From contig CM068552.1 of assembly GCA_035048495.1 (NCBI GenBank), positions 13,450,501 to 13,514,500 of the forward strand: 64,000 bases of DNA. Reading direction: 5' to 3'. A program made the translations under genes and the position numbers. The notes below the pieces were generated by a model. The model was not told where the DNA came from, did no database searches, and worked only from the letters and a program-made list of their open reading frames with translations. Positions 1 through 11,109 of this stretch are shown piece after piece. How positions within the stretch are numbered: the stretch's first letter is position 1; each line of letters opens with the position of its first letter. Source of the DNA: Euptelea pleiosperma (lineage: Eukaryota > Streptophyta > Magnoliopsida > Ranunculales > Eupteleaceae).

Positions 1-1470
1 AAACAAACTATTTAACCAAAAGTCAATGGGTTACATACACATATATAATAAAAATATTCATACTATAATTTTATTTTGTAAAAAATAAAAAATTATCATG
101 AAGGAGCATAGAATTCATGTCATAACACTAAAAAGATCAGTAGCACGAATGATACTAAGAACATAAAATTTGAGTCATGACGCTAATAGGATCAATAGCA
201 TGAATGATACACAAATCTATACCATACGCGTAAGTACTAATGAAGAAATTTATAAAAATACTTACACTTTGGTAGTACATCTCTCTTATCTACAGCTTAG
301 GTCAAAACCATGCTATTCCATTATCATATTAAATACCATGACTTTTTTATAAGTAACTCCATCATTTTTTTGTGTATTATATTTTAATCTTTTAGGACAT
401 TTATATGGCTCAGGCTCCGAGGGGGCGGGAGTCATGTTCTTGGCCATTGGATTCACGAATCCAACAGTGGTTGTGCACTTGCAGAAAGTGAAAAAAGTGA
501 ATGCCAGCTCAGTGCTATCAACCACCGTTGGATTCTCAGAATCTATCACAGAGAGCACGACTCCCTAAAGGGGTAAGAAAAAGGGGGTCCCTTGAGCCCG
601 ATTTATGTATAAATGGGGCCCCGATTTATATATAAATGGGGTCGGCCCCATTTATATATAATATCATAAGTCTTCAACGGTGGTTTAAAGTAGGGACAGC
701 TTGCTCATGTTTATGTCGCACCATGCACCATTGTTTGTAATTTCGCATACAACAAAATATTATATGGAAAAAGTTCGAGTACAATTGGGATTTGTCATTC
801 CAAAATTCGTTTAAGAATTTGGACAAAAAGTAAAAGAAAATAAAAGGTAGTAAAAACAAGTGTCTACTTATGAAGAAAAAAAAAACAAGTGTCTACTTAT
901 CAAGAAGAAAATATAAAAACAAATTTTGTGTTTTAAATAACTAATTTTTAATAATTCAAAATATGACGTGTATGATGTGAGAGTCATATGTTTACACACG
1001 AATTTTACCAAATCTTTGAAAATTTTCGTTATATAATAATTTTTTTTCAAAAACTCATAACATTTGTATAGTGTACGAACTTACTAACGTTATGTCGTAC
1101 ACAGTGAGACGACCTTTTGTCCATATTCAATAAGTTGCAAGTGTTCAACAAACTATTTGCATGCATGATGAGATTTTTCTCTTATATCTAAGCTACTATT
1201 TCAAATATTAGTGTTCGGTAGGAACTCCAATTCGGTTAGATATCCAAACAGCTAAAGTGGAATTCGTTGGGAATTTCAAGCAAATTCCATGGTGCAACCA
1301 AACACATGAAATTTCAATTCTTGGAATTTAAATTTCCAGAAATCACAAGTTCTGGAATTCTTTTTTCAGTTCTAAATCCATTTCTGGTAACCAAACAGAG
1401 CCTAATTGTAGTTATCACTCCATCAATTCCATATAAGAAAATTTAACAGATCAATTGTTGGAATGTTCAG
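1..1470. other. AT-rich flank or upstream intron, no coding exon seen
   Basis: I see no exon that fits the histone deacetylase whose tail starts at 1471. About 405-600 holds a degenerate inverted-repeat unit beginning with a GGCTCAGGCTCCGAGG-like end; a related sequence occurs near 28,260-28,410. About 1,210-1,400 resembles a MITE end rich in GGAATT/AATTCC; a related sequence occurs near 27,390-27,520. The stretch is either an intron of the deacetylase gene or an insertion that separated the tail from the catalytic exons. Confidence 0.4.
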
Positions 1471-3789
1471 GCAGATGAAGATCAAGAGGATGCAGATGAG
1501 AGATGGGAACCTGATTCTGACATGGAAGTTGATGATGAGCGGTACTTTTTTTGTTCTATGTTCTTTTCATTTCTCGGCAGGCTCTTTTTTACAGGCTGCT
1601 CATTTTCCCTTTCTGCTCACAGTAAGCTTCTACAAAGCAACATACAGAATGCAAGAGTCAAGAGGGAAATTATTGAACCTGAGCTTAAAGATCAGGTATT
1701 ATCTGTTCCTTGTACCACAACAGTCACCTTATGTCAGCTTCTCAATGTTTTGATGTTAGACAAAGTAACGCAAGATTATTTTCCTGTAAATTGCAGTTAG
1801 AAAACCACTTACCTAGTCCTGAGCTATAATCTTTCATAATTTCCTGTAGTCAAGGAAATTATGAAGATTGTACTTTAGTCAACACATTCACTTTAGTCTT
1901 ATACATCCCTAATGTCTGAGTTCATCTAAGGTGATATGTCTCAGTTCTTAGGGTGACTGATATGATACACTGGCTGTTTGTCTAGGCTTTTTATTACTTT
2001 GTCTTGGTTCATCCTGCCAAGAAGCAGAGACTCAGATTTAAACCTTTTCTGTAGTTATACGATATTGAAATTAAAGCTGAAGGTACACATCAGTGTTGTT
2101 AAAAGTGGTGCCTAAGCATTGTTTCAAGGGTGGGTGACTAGGTGGTGGTCTGCCTAGGTGCTCACCTGGTTTTTAAGGCCCGCGACTAGGCATCCAGGCA
2201 CAGATATAGGTGAGATTTACAGCTGGGTGCCCACCTAGTTTAGAAAGGGGTGAGATTGTGTACACGCATGGATTGACACAAATGTCATTATTAAGCTTGA
2301 TTACCTTATATGCATGGCTTATTATTGAGCTTGAATTAAATTAGTATTGTAATATAAACTAGTAAGCATGATTTAGTATAAGAGCAAAATTATAAAAGAT
2401 ATTTAAATTAGCTAAAATATAAGTTGGTAGTATCACCATACGAGTGTGTAGGCAACCTGTCCGGTCCAACATCTAAAAACCTTGATATGCAGTGAAAAGA
2501 AAAGCTTATTTAGCAAATAATGCTTGTTGGCCTAGCAATGAATTGACAGCTGAATATGGAATTATCTCTACTTTGAATACCCATCCAGATAAATCAAGTA
2601 GATCAGGAGCGTAGTATCCTAACTTTCTGTGGTTGTACTAGTATCCTAACTTTCTATCGTTGCACTAGTTGCTACTCGAGAATATAATTGCATGTTGGAC
2701 TGTCGTCATATTTTATCATACTCATAAATCATGTAATTTATTGGTGCATCCAGGACATTTATATACCAAACCGCTTACGAGATCAAAATTTGATGTAGTT
2801 GATGAATGTCTTGGCTTTTGAGCTCGACAATATTAAGCAATGTTACCCTGTACAGCAGTTTGGCATTTTACACTTAAAGCTTAGTGTTGGACTTGGACAT
2901 AGTCACACTCCCATTTTGAGGTGCCCAGACCTTAGGTCTACATCCTAAATGCTGAGTCCACTCACTGTGTCAAGAAGTTCCATGATATATTAAGGCTTAC
3001 TCACCATTCATGTCAATGGTAATTCGAATGTGTCTAGATTTTAGTTTTGATCAACTAGAAAATGCAACTTTGAAGCTCAGGGTTCAGTGTGATGTCACTG
3101 GTAAAACACATTGAATCCCATTAATTGCCACCTAAAAGCGGGCTTAATGAAATCGGTACAAGCAATCTTTTTTTAATGTGCTGCAAATGGTTGGCACGGT
3201 TGTGTGACAATTGCATGCTTGATTATGGCTTTGTCGTGGGCCCTAAAAATTGTGTAGTTATATGTTTTGTTCTATACAAAGGAACTGTATTCATAGTTAA
3301 TGGTCTTGCTGGTTCCAACACTGTATCCTTCAATTCATGGACTTGAACTGTGTGACATAAGGAATTCACTTTGTTAGGTTGCCTGTATGAATACAGTTCA
3401 GCCACCAAATTGCAAGATCCAACATTGGAACATGCAAATCCTTTCACTCGGTAGCTTGCAATCTACCATATGTTTTCCACCATTATGAGTGTTCTGACCC
3501 TAATTTACTTCATCCTCTAGGAGGATCAGAAAGGAGTTGCAGAGCATGGCAAAGGCATGGATACAATGGCAGAGGAGATCTCATGCTCAAAGGTGAAGCT
3601 CAAAAGAATACCCATATGCATAGCTGCAATCCTTCAACCATAACAGTTTTCTCTTTTTTTTTTTGTTCCTGTCATCAGGCTTCAGACGTGGGTTCTATGT
3701 CAATAGACGAACCAATCAACGTGAAAGTCGAACAAGAAAACTTGAACAAAACATCTGATCAGCCAGCTCAGATGTACTCCAAATCTTGA
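1471..3789 (+). CDS. Class I (RPD3-type, HDA6-like) histone deacetylase, C-terminal exons only
   Basis: Four coding exons are placed at 1471-1541, 1623-1695, 3521-3592 and 3679-3789 (stop TGA). All junctions are GT-AG and phases agree (2, 0, 0). The peptide starts ADEDQEDADERWEPDSDMEV, continues with ARVKREIIEPELKDQ, and ends in an acidic, Ser/Lys-rich tail with the SUMO-site-like sequence NVKVEQE. This matches the tail of plant HDA6-type deacetylases (DPDSDMxVDDxR, then RVKRExVEPE). In the family the tail follows a roughly 380-residue zinc-dependent catalytic domain that removes acetyl groups from histone tails in the nucleus. No catalytic residue is in the window, so the gene is partial at its 5' side or is a remnant. 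The tail is open in all four exons, which favours a real gene. Identification is from remembered family sequence. Confidence 0.72.
2614..2667. repeat. 27-bp tandem duplication in the deacetylase intron
   Basis: Two adjacent 27-bp units at 2614-2640 and 2641-2667 share GTATCCTAACTTTCT and end in CACTA/TACTA. It lies in the 1.8 kb intron between the second and third visible exons. No function is apparent. Confidence 0.6.
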
Positions 3790-5892
3790 GCAGACTACCT
3801 CCAACACGGCAACACTTGGATACAACTGTTTCTTATTTTAAAGTTTCTCTCCTCTTATCTGACGACCACATAAGGTTCGCCAAGTTCACATTGCAATTAA
3901 CGCCAACAATATGTTGATCTGTAAATCTTACTGGCTATACTTTTGTGTCATAGCCTTTATTTCTTTCTTCTTTTTTTTTTTGTATATTTGTGCTCGTATA
4001 TGGGTGAGCCAGAAACACAAAAGGTTTCTTCTCCTAACCTGGCACTTTTTAAGTTGCTCAGAATCTTGAATGGTAGAGGTCATGTCCTGTAACAAGAAAA
4101 TAGAGAAGGAAGCTGCTTCATAGATGTTGCAATATAGAACATTTAAACACATTTGATTATAAGGAGAATATCTCACAATTGATACCGAGTCTAGTTAATG
4201 AACACCTGTGATTTGGCTACAGTTATGGCATGTGATGTATTCTTTACCATAAAATATGTAGGCATAAAAAAAAAAGAAAATCATCTGGTTACTGCTATGA
4301 CATCTGGTCTTTGATTCAAGATTTTGATTTTCTGTAGTTTGATTTTCTTTAGAACAACAGCTTGCATAATTTATAATTCCGTACTTAATAACCTCAAAAA
4401 TATTTTGATGAAACTAGTTGGAACCAAAACTGTTTCGTCGTGTGTAATTTATAGTCTCTAATTTCTTATAAATTACAAAAATTCTTAGAAATACAACAGG
4501 GATATAAATTATTAGATTGTTCCATAGGTTATTTTTCTCGAAACGAAAACTGTAGTCTTTATAAATTTTTATAACGCAATAGATATCTATATTGAACTAA
4601 AGATGCTTATATCACAAATAATGCCATAGGTTAATTTTCTCTTTTAACGAATACTGTAGATTCTTTATAAATTTGTATAACACGGTAGATATACCTATAA
4701 TGTGCTTAAAATATATCTCTCCGAGGAATAAAAAGAAAATATATTATTTGTTCGAGAAATAAAAAAATTTAAACTAAGTGACAACGCTGTTTATTTGTTT
4801 TGAACTAGGAAATATACAATGAGTTTGCAGCTATAAGTTCTCTTTATCTTCATTTGGCGATCATTAGGGTTTGAACAGTCTGTATAGATTAACTTTTATA
4901 AGTCTCTACCTTATGGCCCTGACCTATATAATGTCATTCAGACCATAACCATATCCCACCAGTTGGCCCTATGCACATGACCAACTAAATGATGGTGCGC
5001 AGTATTGGTCAGCCATTGCCTCCCCTGTTCTGGATCTAATCCTCTGCGCAAAAGTTTGCATATTTTGACCAATTAAGAATTAGATTCTTTGTAGTAAGGA
5101 CGTGTACATGGGTTGTCCTGCTTAAAATGAGAGATGAGAGCAAGAGAGGTGTACCATGATTCCCTTGAAGTAATATAAGTCAGTAGAAGGACCATATCCT
5201 TCTATTGGCTTGATCGGTTTGTGGACAGTTCTGTACGGGTTTCTATAGGACTCCAATCATCCTCGATTTTTTATACATATTTCTGCATCATTTGCGTTTT
5301 ATACATTTTGATCTAATAATCTCCATTTCTCCAATTTTTTCCATTTAGTCCGCCATATTATTTGTGAATAATTCGAGAAATTGGCAATTAGGGTCTAAAG
5401 TCTAAACTGCATGGAACATACCTGTATCCATACAAGCGTACATGCAAAATTGATAATGCATGTGGCCGTTAAATTTCGGCCATCATTTTATCCGTTATTT
5501 GTTATTTTACTATTATCGATGTTATTCAAATATTTAAAAAATGTTTACCATGATGTGACACATGATGGTAACGTTATAACAGACCTATTTAAACCTTTGT
5601 TAGAATACTTGCCCTTTCAAAGTAAAGTTGCTCTACGGTTGAAGGAAAGAGTGTTTTCATCTACTATTCAAAAGAAAATGTTAGTCCAGTCTCCATTGGA
5701 CAACTATCTTTGCTAACCGGGTTTCCAAGTAAGAAAAAGTCCAATGGAATGGGGGAGCAGACCTCGAATTGTTGAAAATGGCGTTGTTCGGGTTTGGGGA
5801 CTAAAGTCTGAAGAGCTACATGGATTGGCGAGGTTAAAAGTTTGCAACATACCTAATGATCCTTGCCATCATCAAGAATAGGACTCGTAAAG
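3790..5892. other. Intergenic and 3' flank, no supported gene
   Basis: AT-rich sequence after the deacetylase stop. The longest open frame (5411-5716, 101 codons) has no recognisable motif and lies in low-complexity DNA, so I do not call it a gene. No RNA gene was seen. Confidence 0.5.
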
Positions 5893-6153
5893 CCCTTTTT
5901 TTTTTGTGATCAAGGATTTTTAGATAGAAAAGAAAATACAAAAAGAAAGCTACTAAAACCCCATTAAATACAATCTCCTTGAAACCAGGGATGAGAGCCA
6001 ATCAGGAGTATCTGAGAACCACAAAAGGGGGCCTGAGAGAGAAGAAGCCCTTTTTGGCTATAGTATGAGCCACCCCATTGGCTGAACGATGAATCTATAT
6101 ATCTATACTATAGCAGAGAAGTGAGCAGCATCATTCTCTCTCCTCCGCATCAA

Positions 6154-6193
6154 GTTGACATGGCACTCTCCTCATGCAGAGTGCCATGTCAAC
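6154..6193. repeat. Perfect 16-bp-arm hairpin near the Helitron 5' end
   Basis: Arms GTTGACATGGCACTCT (6154-6169) and its exact complement (6178-6193) are separated by 8 nt, 60 bp inside the Helitron 5' terminus. It may be a structural signal of this Helitron family; that role is inference. Confidence 0.75.
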
Positions 6194-7371
6194 AACCTAA
6201 AATTCTCTTTCCTCTTTATCCACTTGACTCTACCCTATCTTTTTTGTATTTTCCAAAAACATCTATTGACACTTTAAGTAATGCACCTCAAACATTAAGA
6301 CTTTTTAGACTTTCTAACCAACTCAATTTATTTTTCTTTAAAATCTCAATTATTTATTCCTTAATTCTCTTTCATTTTTAAATTATTTATTCCTTCGTTC
6401 TTAAATTCGTCTTTCTCAATGTCTCTTAACACCCTTTTATTTTTCAAAACATAACATTCATAACCTTCTATTTATGTTTCAATCAAAACGTTTATCCCAT
6501 TACCACTGCTTCCATTATGGCCTTCTAATGGCTTTCCATCTCCTTCCTTCAATTTTCACAACATTCTATTTTTGTTTCAATTGAAACATTTTTCCCATTT
6601 ACATCACTTATATTATTGACATTTAATGTCTCTCTATATTTCGTTAATAAATAAATGTCAATTTAATTAGTCATTAATTCGGTCATATATAAATATTAGG
6701 GTTTAGGCAGGGTTCTCACATTTTCTCTCACAGACTGAGCTTCTTCGAATGACGAAGAAACAAAAGTAGGAGAAAAGCTAATATGGTTCGATTTCTTTAC
6801 CATCTCTTCTAAAACTTTTTTTTTCCTTCAATAAGTCGTCTCTGCTGAATACTTGATTTGGGCCTCTAAAAGAATTGTTATTCAATTATTTACATTTATG
6901 TTTATGTGTAGACTTTAGAATGATTGTTTGTTTATTTGTAGGTTTTCAATTTTTTAGAATTGTACAAATCTTTGAAAGTAAAAACGAAGATTATGAATTT
7001 TATTTTTCTTCCATTATTAGCCTTTTTTTTATTTTCTTATCATGTTTTACAGGCTAAGAGATGTTGTTGAAGATAACGAAGAGAGGATTGTGAATAAAAA
7101 TAATATGAAGATAAGGAAAACTAATGAAAGGGTCGTCACTATTATGGACACAGTGGATGTGCTGTTGTGCGATACTTGAATGTAAAAATGAAGATTATAA
7201 AAATTTATTTTTTATTTTCTTTTGGTGTTAGCAATTTTTTTCATTTTCTTATCATATTTAGAGAGGATAAAGGGAAAGGGAATAGTTAAGCAATTGTTAT
7301 GTATTATTTCGTACTACAATTAGATGTAGATATAAAAATTAATTGTTGTTAGTTTGTATTTTCTATTTCTA

Positions 7372-7389
7372 CCCGTGCTTTAGCACGGG
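7372..7389 (+). terminator. Helitron 3' terminal hairpin
   Basis: CCCGTGC and GCACGGG arms with a TTTA loop, followed by nine bases and CTAG. Helitron 3' hairpins mark the end of rolling-circle replication. Confidence 0.85.
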
Positions 7390-10389
7390 ATTTCATTACT
7401 AGTGTATATAAAGTTTACAAAATGATATGAAGATTTGAGACTTAAGATATCCATAGCCCAAGGTACTGAAGAGATGCGAAGAGTAGCGGAACCGGCTAAT
7501 AAGACCTTTATCACAACCTGGGTATTAGTTTCAAGAATGACACCTCTCCAAAATTGAGCTAGGATTTGGAGACCCCATCTCATGGCACGAACTTCGGCTT
7601 CTTCGGAAGATTTTGATGTGGTGTTGATTCCTCTTGCCAATAAACAATTACCAGTGAAATCTCTGACAATAAATCCCAGCCCCGCTTTCTCTGAGCAAAC
7701 CAAGAAGCATCAGTATTGATTGTGAGTGTCTCCTGTGGAGGGGGGGTTCCACGGAATTTTCGGTTTGGGCTGTTTAGGGGTAGTCTCATGGTGAGGGATA
7801 TACGAGTGAATGCTCTTCGAGATTTCAAGGGGGTTCCGGGAGTGAGAGGAGTGAACCATACCATTTCTGAGAATCCATAATCTCCACATCAGCACACAAA
7901 TAAAGGCTATATCAGCGAATGTAAAACCTGAATTTGGTGCTTGTCCACTTAATAAAGAAAGAAACCATTGTTGGACTGACCATTGATCACTTCTCGAACA
8001 GAGGTAGCTCGCAAACCAAATTTTGGCACTGATAGGGCATTGAAAAAGAGCATGACTGATGGTTTCTTTTGGAGCATCACATCGAGGACATGCTTCAGGG
8101 ATGGTCTGAATTTTGGAATAGAGGAGGGCTTTTGTTGGCAGGATATTCCTACAGACTTTCCAGATAAAGAGTTGAAGTCTAAAAGGGAGCTTGAGTTGCC
8201 ATATCTGTTTCTAGGGCCGGGCCTGGGGCTAGAAGAGGAATATTGAGTAACGGTTTGACGGTGAGATAGCCAACGATATGTTGTTTTGACAAAGAAAGTG
8301 CCCTGTGGATGATGAATCCAAAACCATCGATCGAGAAAAGGGCTTGACTAAGAGGAATGGCTAAGATTGCTTGTTCAATGTCCCTTGGCAAAAATTCCCT
8401 TATCAAATTGGCATTCCAAGTGCGAGAGGGGAGAATCGATCAGTTCACTTACTGAATGTAATTGGCAATTTGGAAGGCGAGGAAAATTGATGATATTCAA
8501 ATCTCTGTGGTATCCAATTATCCTTCCAGATGTTGATAGATTTGCCATTCCCAATCACCCATCTAACCTCATTTTTAGCACCTCTTTAGCTTTGATCAAA
8601 CTTTGCCAACACCAAGAGCTGGCAGAACTTGACCCAGCTTGGACAAAAGGGATTTTGTGACAGTATTTCTTCTGCATTTGTATTGACAAGATCGATTTAT
8701 GGTCCTCCTGAATTCTCCAAACATTCTTGAATAGTAGGGCCAGATTCATCTCAAAGGAACGACGCAGGCCAGACCACCATTAGCTTTACTTGTGCATATA
8801 GATACCCAGGACGTTAAACGCATGACTCTCTTTTCCTTCGAGGCTCCCCACCAGAATTGGTTTGCTAGCCTGTCCACCTCATTACAAGTTTTCTTTGGGA
8901 ACATGAACGATTGTACCAAGTAGAGGGGGACTGCAGCAATGACTGATTTTAAAAGAGTAGTTTTCCCCGCCTGTGAAAGGCATTTAGCTCTCCATCCTAT
9001 TAGGAATTGGTTTATCCTGTTAATGCATTCAGCTTGAGCTTTTGATCGGGATCGTCCAATGAATAAGGGTGTGCCCAAATTTGATATTTGCAATAAAAGA
9101 GATCGCTTTCCTCTGTTTGCGATGAAGATTCGGACTGAAATGGAACCCTGATTTTTCAAAATTAATTTTTTGACCCGAGAGTTTGCAGAACTGGTCAAGA
9201 ATTTCACGGAGAGTGCGAGCTTCAACCAGATATACAGTCATCAGCAAAGAATAAGTGCGAGATTGAGGGACAAGATCTTGTAATTTTCAGACCAGGGCTA
9301 TGGTTGTGCTTCTCGCTTTCATTAGCATATAGGATAGGACATTCATACATGTAGCGAATAAGAAAGGCGATAAGGGATCGCCTTGTCTTAAGCCTCTCTC
9401 AGGTTTGAAAAAACCGAAAGGTGAACCATTGAGCTTGATGGAGAAAGACGAGGATGATATACATCGGGAGATAAGATTGATCCATTGGTCCTCAAAGCCC
9501 ATTGTCTTCAGTACAGCGAGCAAAAAATTCCATTCCACCCTGTCATATGCTTTGGACATGTCCAACTTTAGAGCCATAAGACCTTTAGCCCCTTTTTCTT
9601 TTTTTGGATATTCTTGAAGATTTCCTGAGCTAAGATCGTATCGTATTGTCTGAAATTTGAAGACCAGGGATGAAGGCTCCTTGCCTAGGATGGATAAGAT
9701 GCATGCAGTAATATTGTTTTGAGCCGGGATGCAATGATTTTTGAGATGCTTTTCTAGCTCTCATTGCACAGGCTTATCGGTCTGAAGTGAGAGGGAGAGG
9801 TCAGGGGCTGGGATTTTGGGGATAAGAGCAATGGTGGTTTGGTTCAGTTGAGCAAGAGAGCAATTGGTTGTCATGACCTTCTGCACCATCCTAAACACAT
9901 CTTCCTTGACTTCCTCTCAAAATGTTTGATAGAAGAAGGCTGTAAGACCCATGGCGAAAAGTGCTTCTTTCACCTCTTCACATGTCACCAGTTTGAGGAG
10001 CTGTATTTGCAGTTTGTGATATTTGAGGAAGCCCAAGAGTGGATAGCTCTTCCATATTTGTCATTCCCTGAGAAGCAAAGAGATCTTTGAAGTAAGCTAC
10101 GAGGGTGGATCCTATAGATTTCCGAGAGGTATCAGCTTGCCCTTGCTCATTGATCAACCATTCAATGCAATTTTTCCGACGTTTGATGAGAGTTGATACA
10201 TGGAAAAATTTAGTATTACGATCACCCTCTTGCAACCAGACTTCTCGAGATTTGTCTCTCCAAAGAAGCTCTCCAAACGAGCATACACGACTCAACTCGT
10301 GATGCAGTGGCTAGAAGTGTTTGTATCAATAGGACTTGTGATACATCCTGCACAACACCCTTTAGCTGTGCAGTGTGTTTCGGTAGATG

Positions 10390-10580
10390 TTCTTCTCATG
10401 GTTTTAAAAACGGCCGTTTAAACAGTCTTAACCGCCGTTTAAACAGTAACACCCCAAGCCCGTTTCATCAAAATCCGTTACAACGCTTTGAATTTAACGG
10501 CCATTTTTTTTCTCATTTTAACGGCCCTTAAATTTTGTGAAAAAAAAGGCCGTTAAATACGTTAAATTCCGACTCAACAG
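10390..10580. repeat. GGCCGTT/AACGGCC-rich MITE-like repeat
   Basis: Starts GGTTTTAAAAACGGCCGTT and contains repeated AACGGCC/GGCCGTT blocks facing both ways, ending near a GTTAAATTCC run. A similar unit with GGCCGTTATA and GTTATAACAG blocks lies at about 59,780-60,112. Exact ends and superfamily are not resolved. Confidence 0.4.
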
Positions 10581-10621
10581 TTAGAACCACCTGGCCCAAC
10601 ACCGAGTTTGTTGTCCCTTGG

Positions 10622-10960
10622 CTTCAAACCTTCAAAAATGCCACATGGCACATTATTTCAGGCCCACATAACCATAGATGTATATGGTTCACCGTTTTGA
10701 TGGGTCTACACACACCAAAAATCAGCTTAATTGGTTTCTTTTTCCAACTGTTGGATTTGAGAATTTTAATTCGATGATTTCTGGCCTTGGATTTAGCATA
10801 TTTTGTGTACTAATTTCTAACTGCTAGAAATCACCAACGAAGCTGATTCTTGATGTGTAGGTCCATCAATAAGTGGGTCAAACATCCATAAGTTCAGTTT
10901 AGGCGAAAAGTACTCCACGTGGCATTTTAGTGGGGTCAGGACTTCAAACTTTGAAGTCAA
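10622..10960. mobile_element. Palindromic MITE, copy 1 of the G-box hairpin family
   Basis: Inverted arms begin CTTCAAACCTTCAAAAATGCC and end with a complementary ...CTTCAAACTTTGAAG. The inner arms carry the family core: CCAAAAATCAGCTTAATTGG on the left, and GCTAGAAATCACC followed by GTGTAGGTCCATCAA on the right. The right arm keeps CCACGTGG. It lies just upstream of the Iojap gene, about 150 bp before its ATG. Confidence 0.6.
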
Positions 10961-11109
10961 ATGGACAGCATATTTTTTCTTGCGTCATCTCTTCCTATGA
11001 TCCTATCTAACAAAAAGAAAGGGAGTGTAAGCGGCTCGCTCATCAGTCGAAGGGAGCGTCATTTGTTTATGAATTACGAAACCCTCCCCTCAACTATATC
11101 CTATCAGCC

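Larger units (their letters stand above)
6094..7402 (+). mobile_element. Non-autonomous Helitron inserted in the LINE
   Basis: The element begins TCTATATATC and ends CATTACTAG. An 18-nt hairpin CCCGTGCTTTAGCACGGG ends 13 nt before the terminus. It sits between an A (6093) and a T (7403), the AT target of Helitrons, with no target duplication. Removing 6094-7402 restores the LINE RNase H reading frame on the minus strand (VNFIYIHRSANGVAH), which supports both ends to the base. The 1,309-bp interior has no RepHel helicase or other recognisable coding sequence, so it would need factors in trans. Confidence 0.88.
5893..10385 (-). mobile_element. L1-type LINE, 5'-truncated and decayed, split by a Helitron
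   Basis: On the minus strand, with frameshifts, reverse transcriptase signatures appear in order: WLQEGDRNTKFFH (about 10.22 kb), [12 protein letters not shown] (about 9.55 kb), [15 protein letters not shown] (about 9.38 kb) and the catalytic FADD at 9237-9248. The C-terminal RT/zf-RVT region follows (about 8.2-9.2 kb), then an RNase H-like domain (GLGFIVRDFTGN, SSEEAEVRAMRWGL, about 7.5-7.7 kb). The RNase H end continues across the Helitron as RSANGVAHTIAKKG at about 6.05 kb. A minus-strand A-run (T-run at about 5894-5904) marks the 3' end. No endonuclease domain was found, so the 5' end is truncated; the 10,385 boundary is approximate. The element cannot encode a functional polyprotein. Confidence 0.85.

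Noticed and set aside
5411..5716. 101-codon open frame with a hydrophobic stretch
   Set aside because: Lies in AT-rich intergenic DNA next to a LINE; there is no family resemblance, and the hydrophobic run is compositional.
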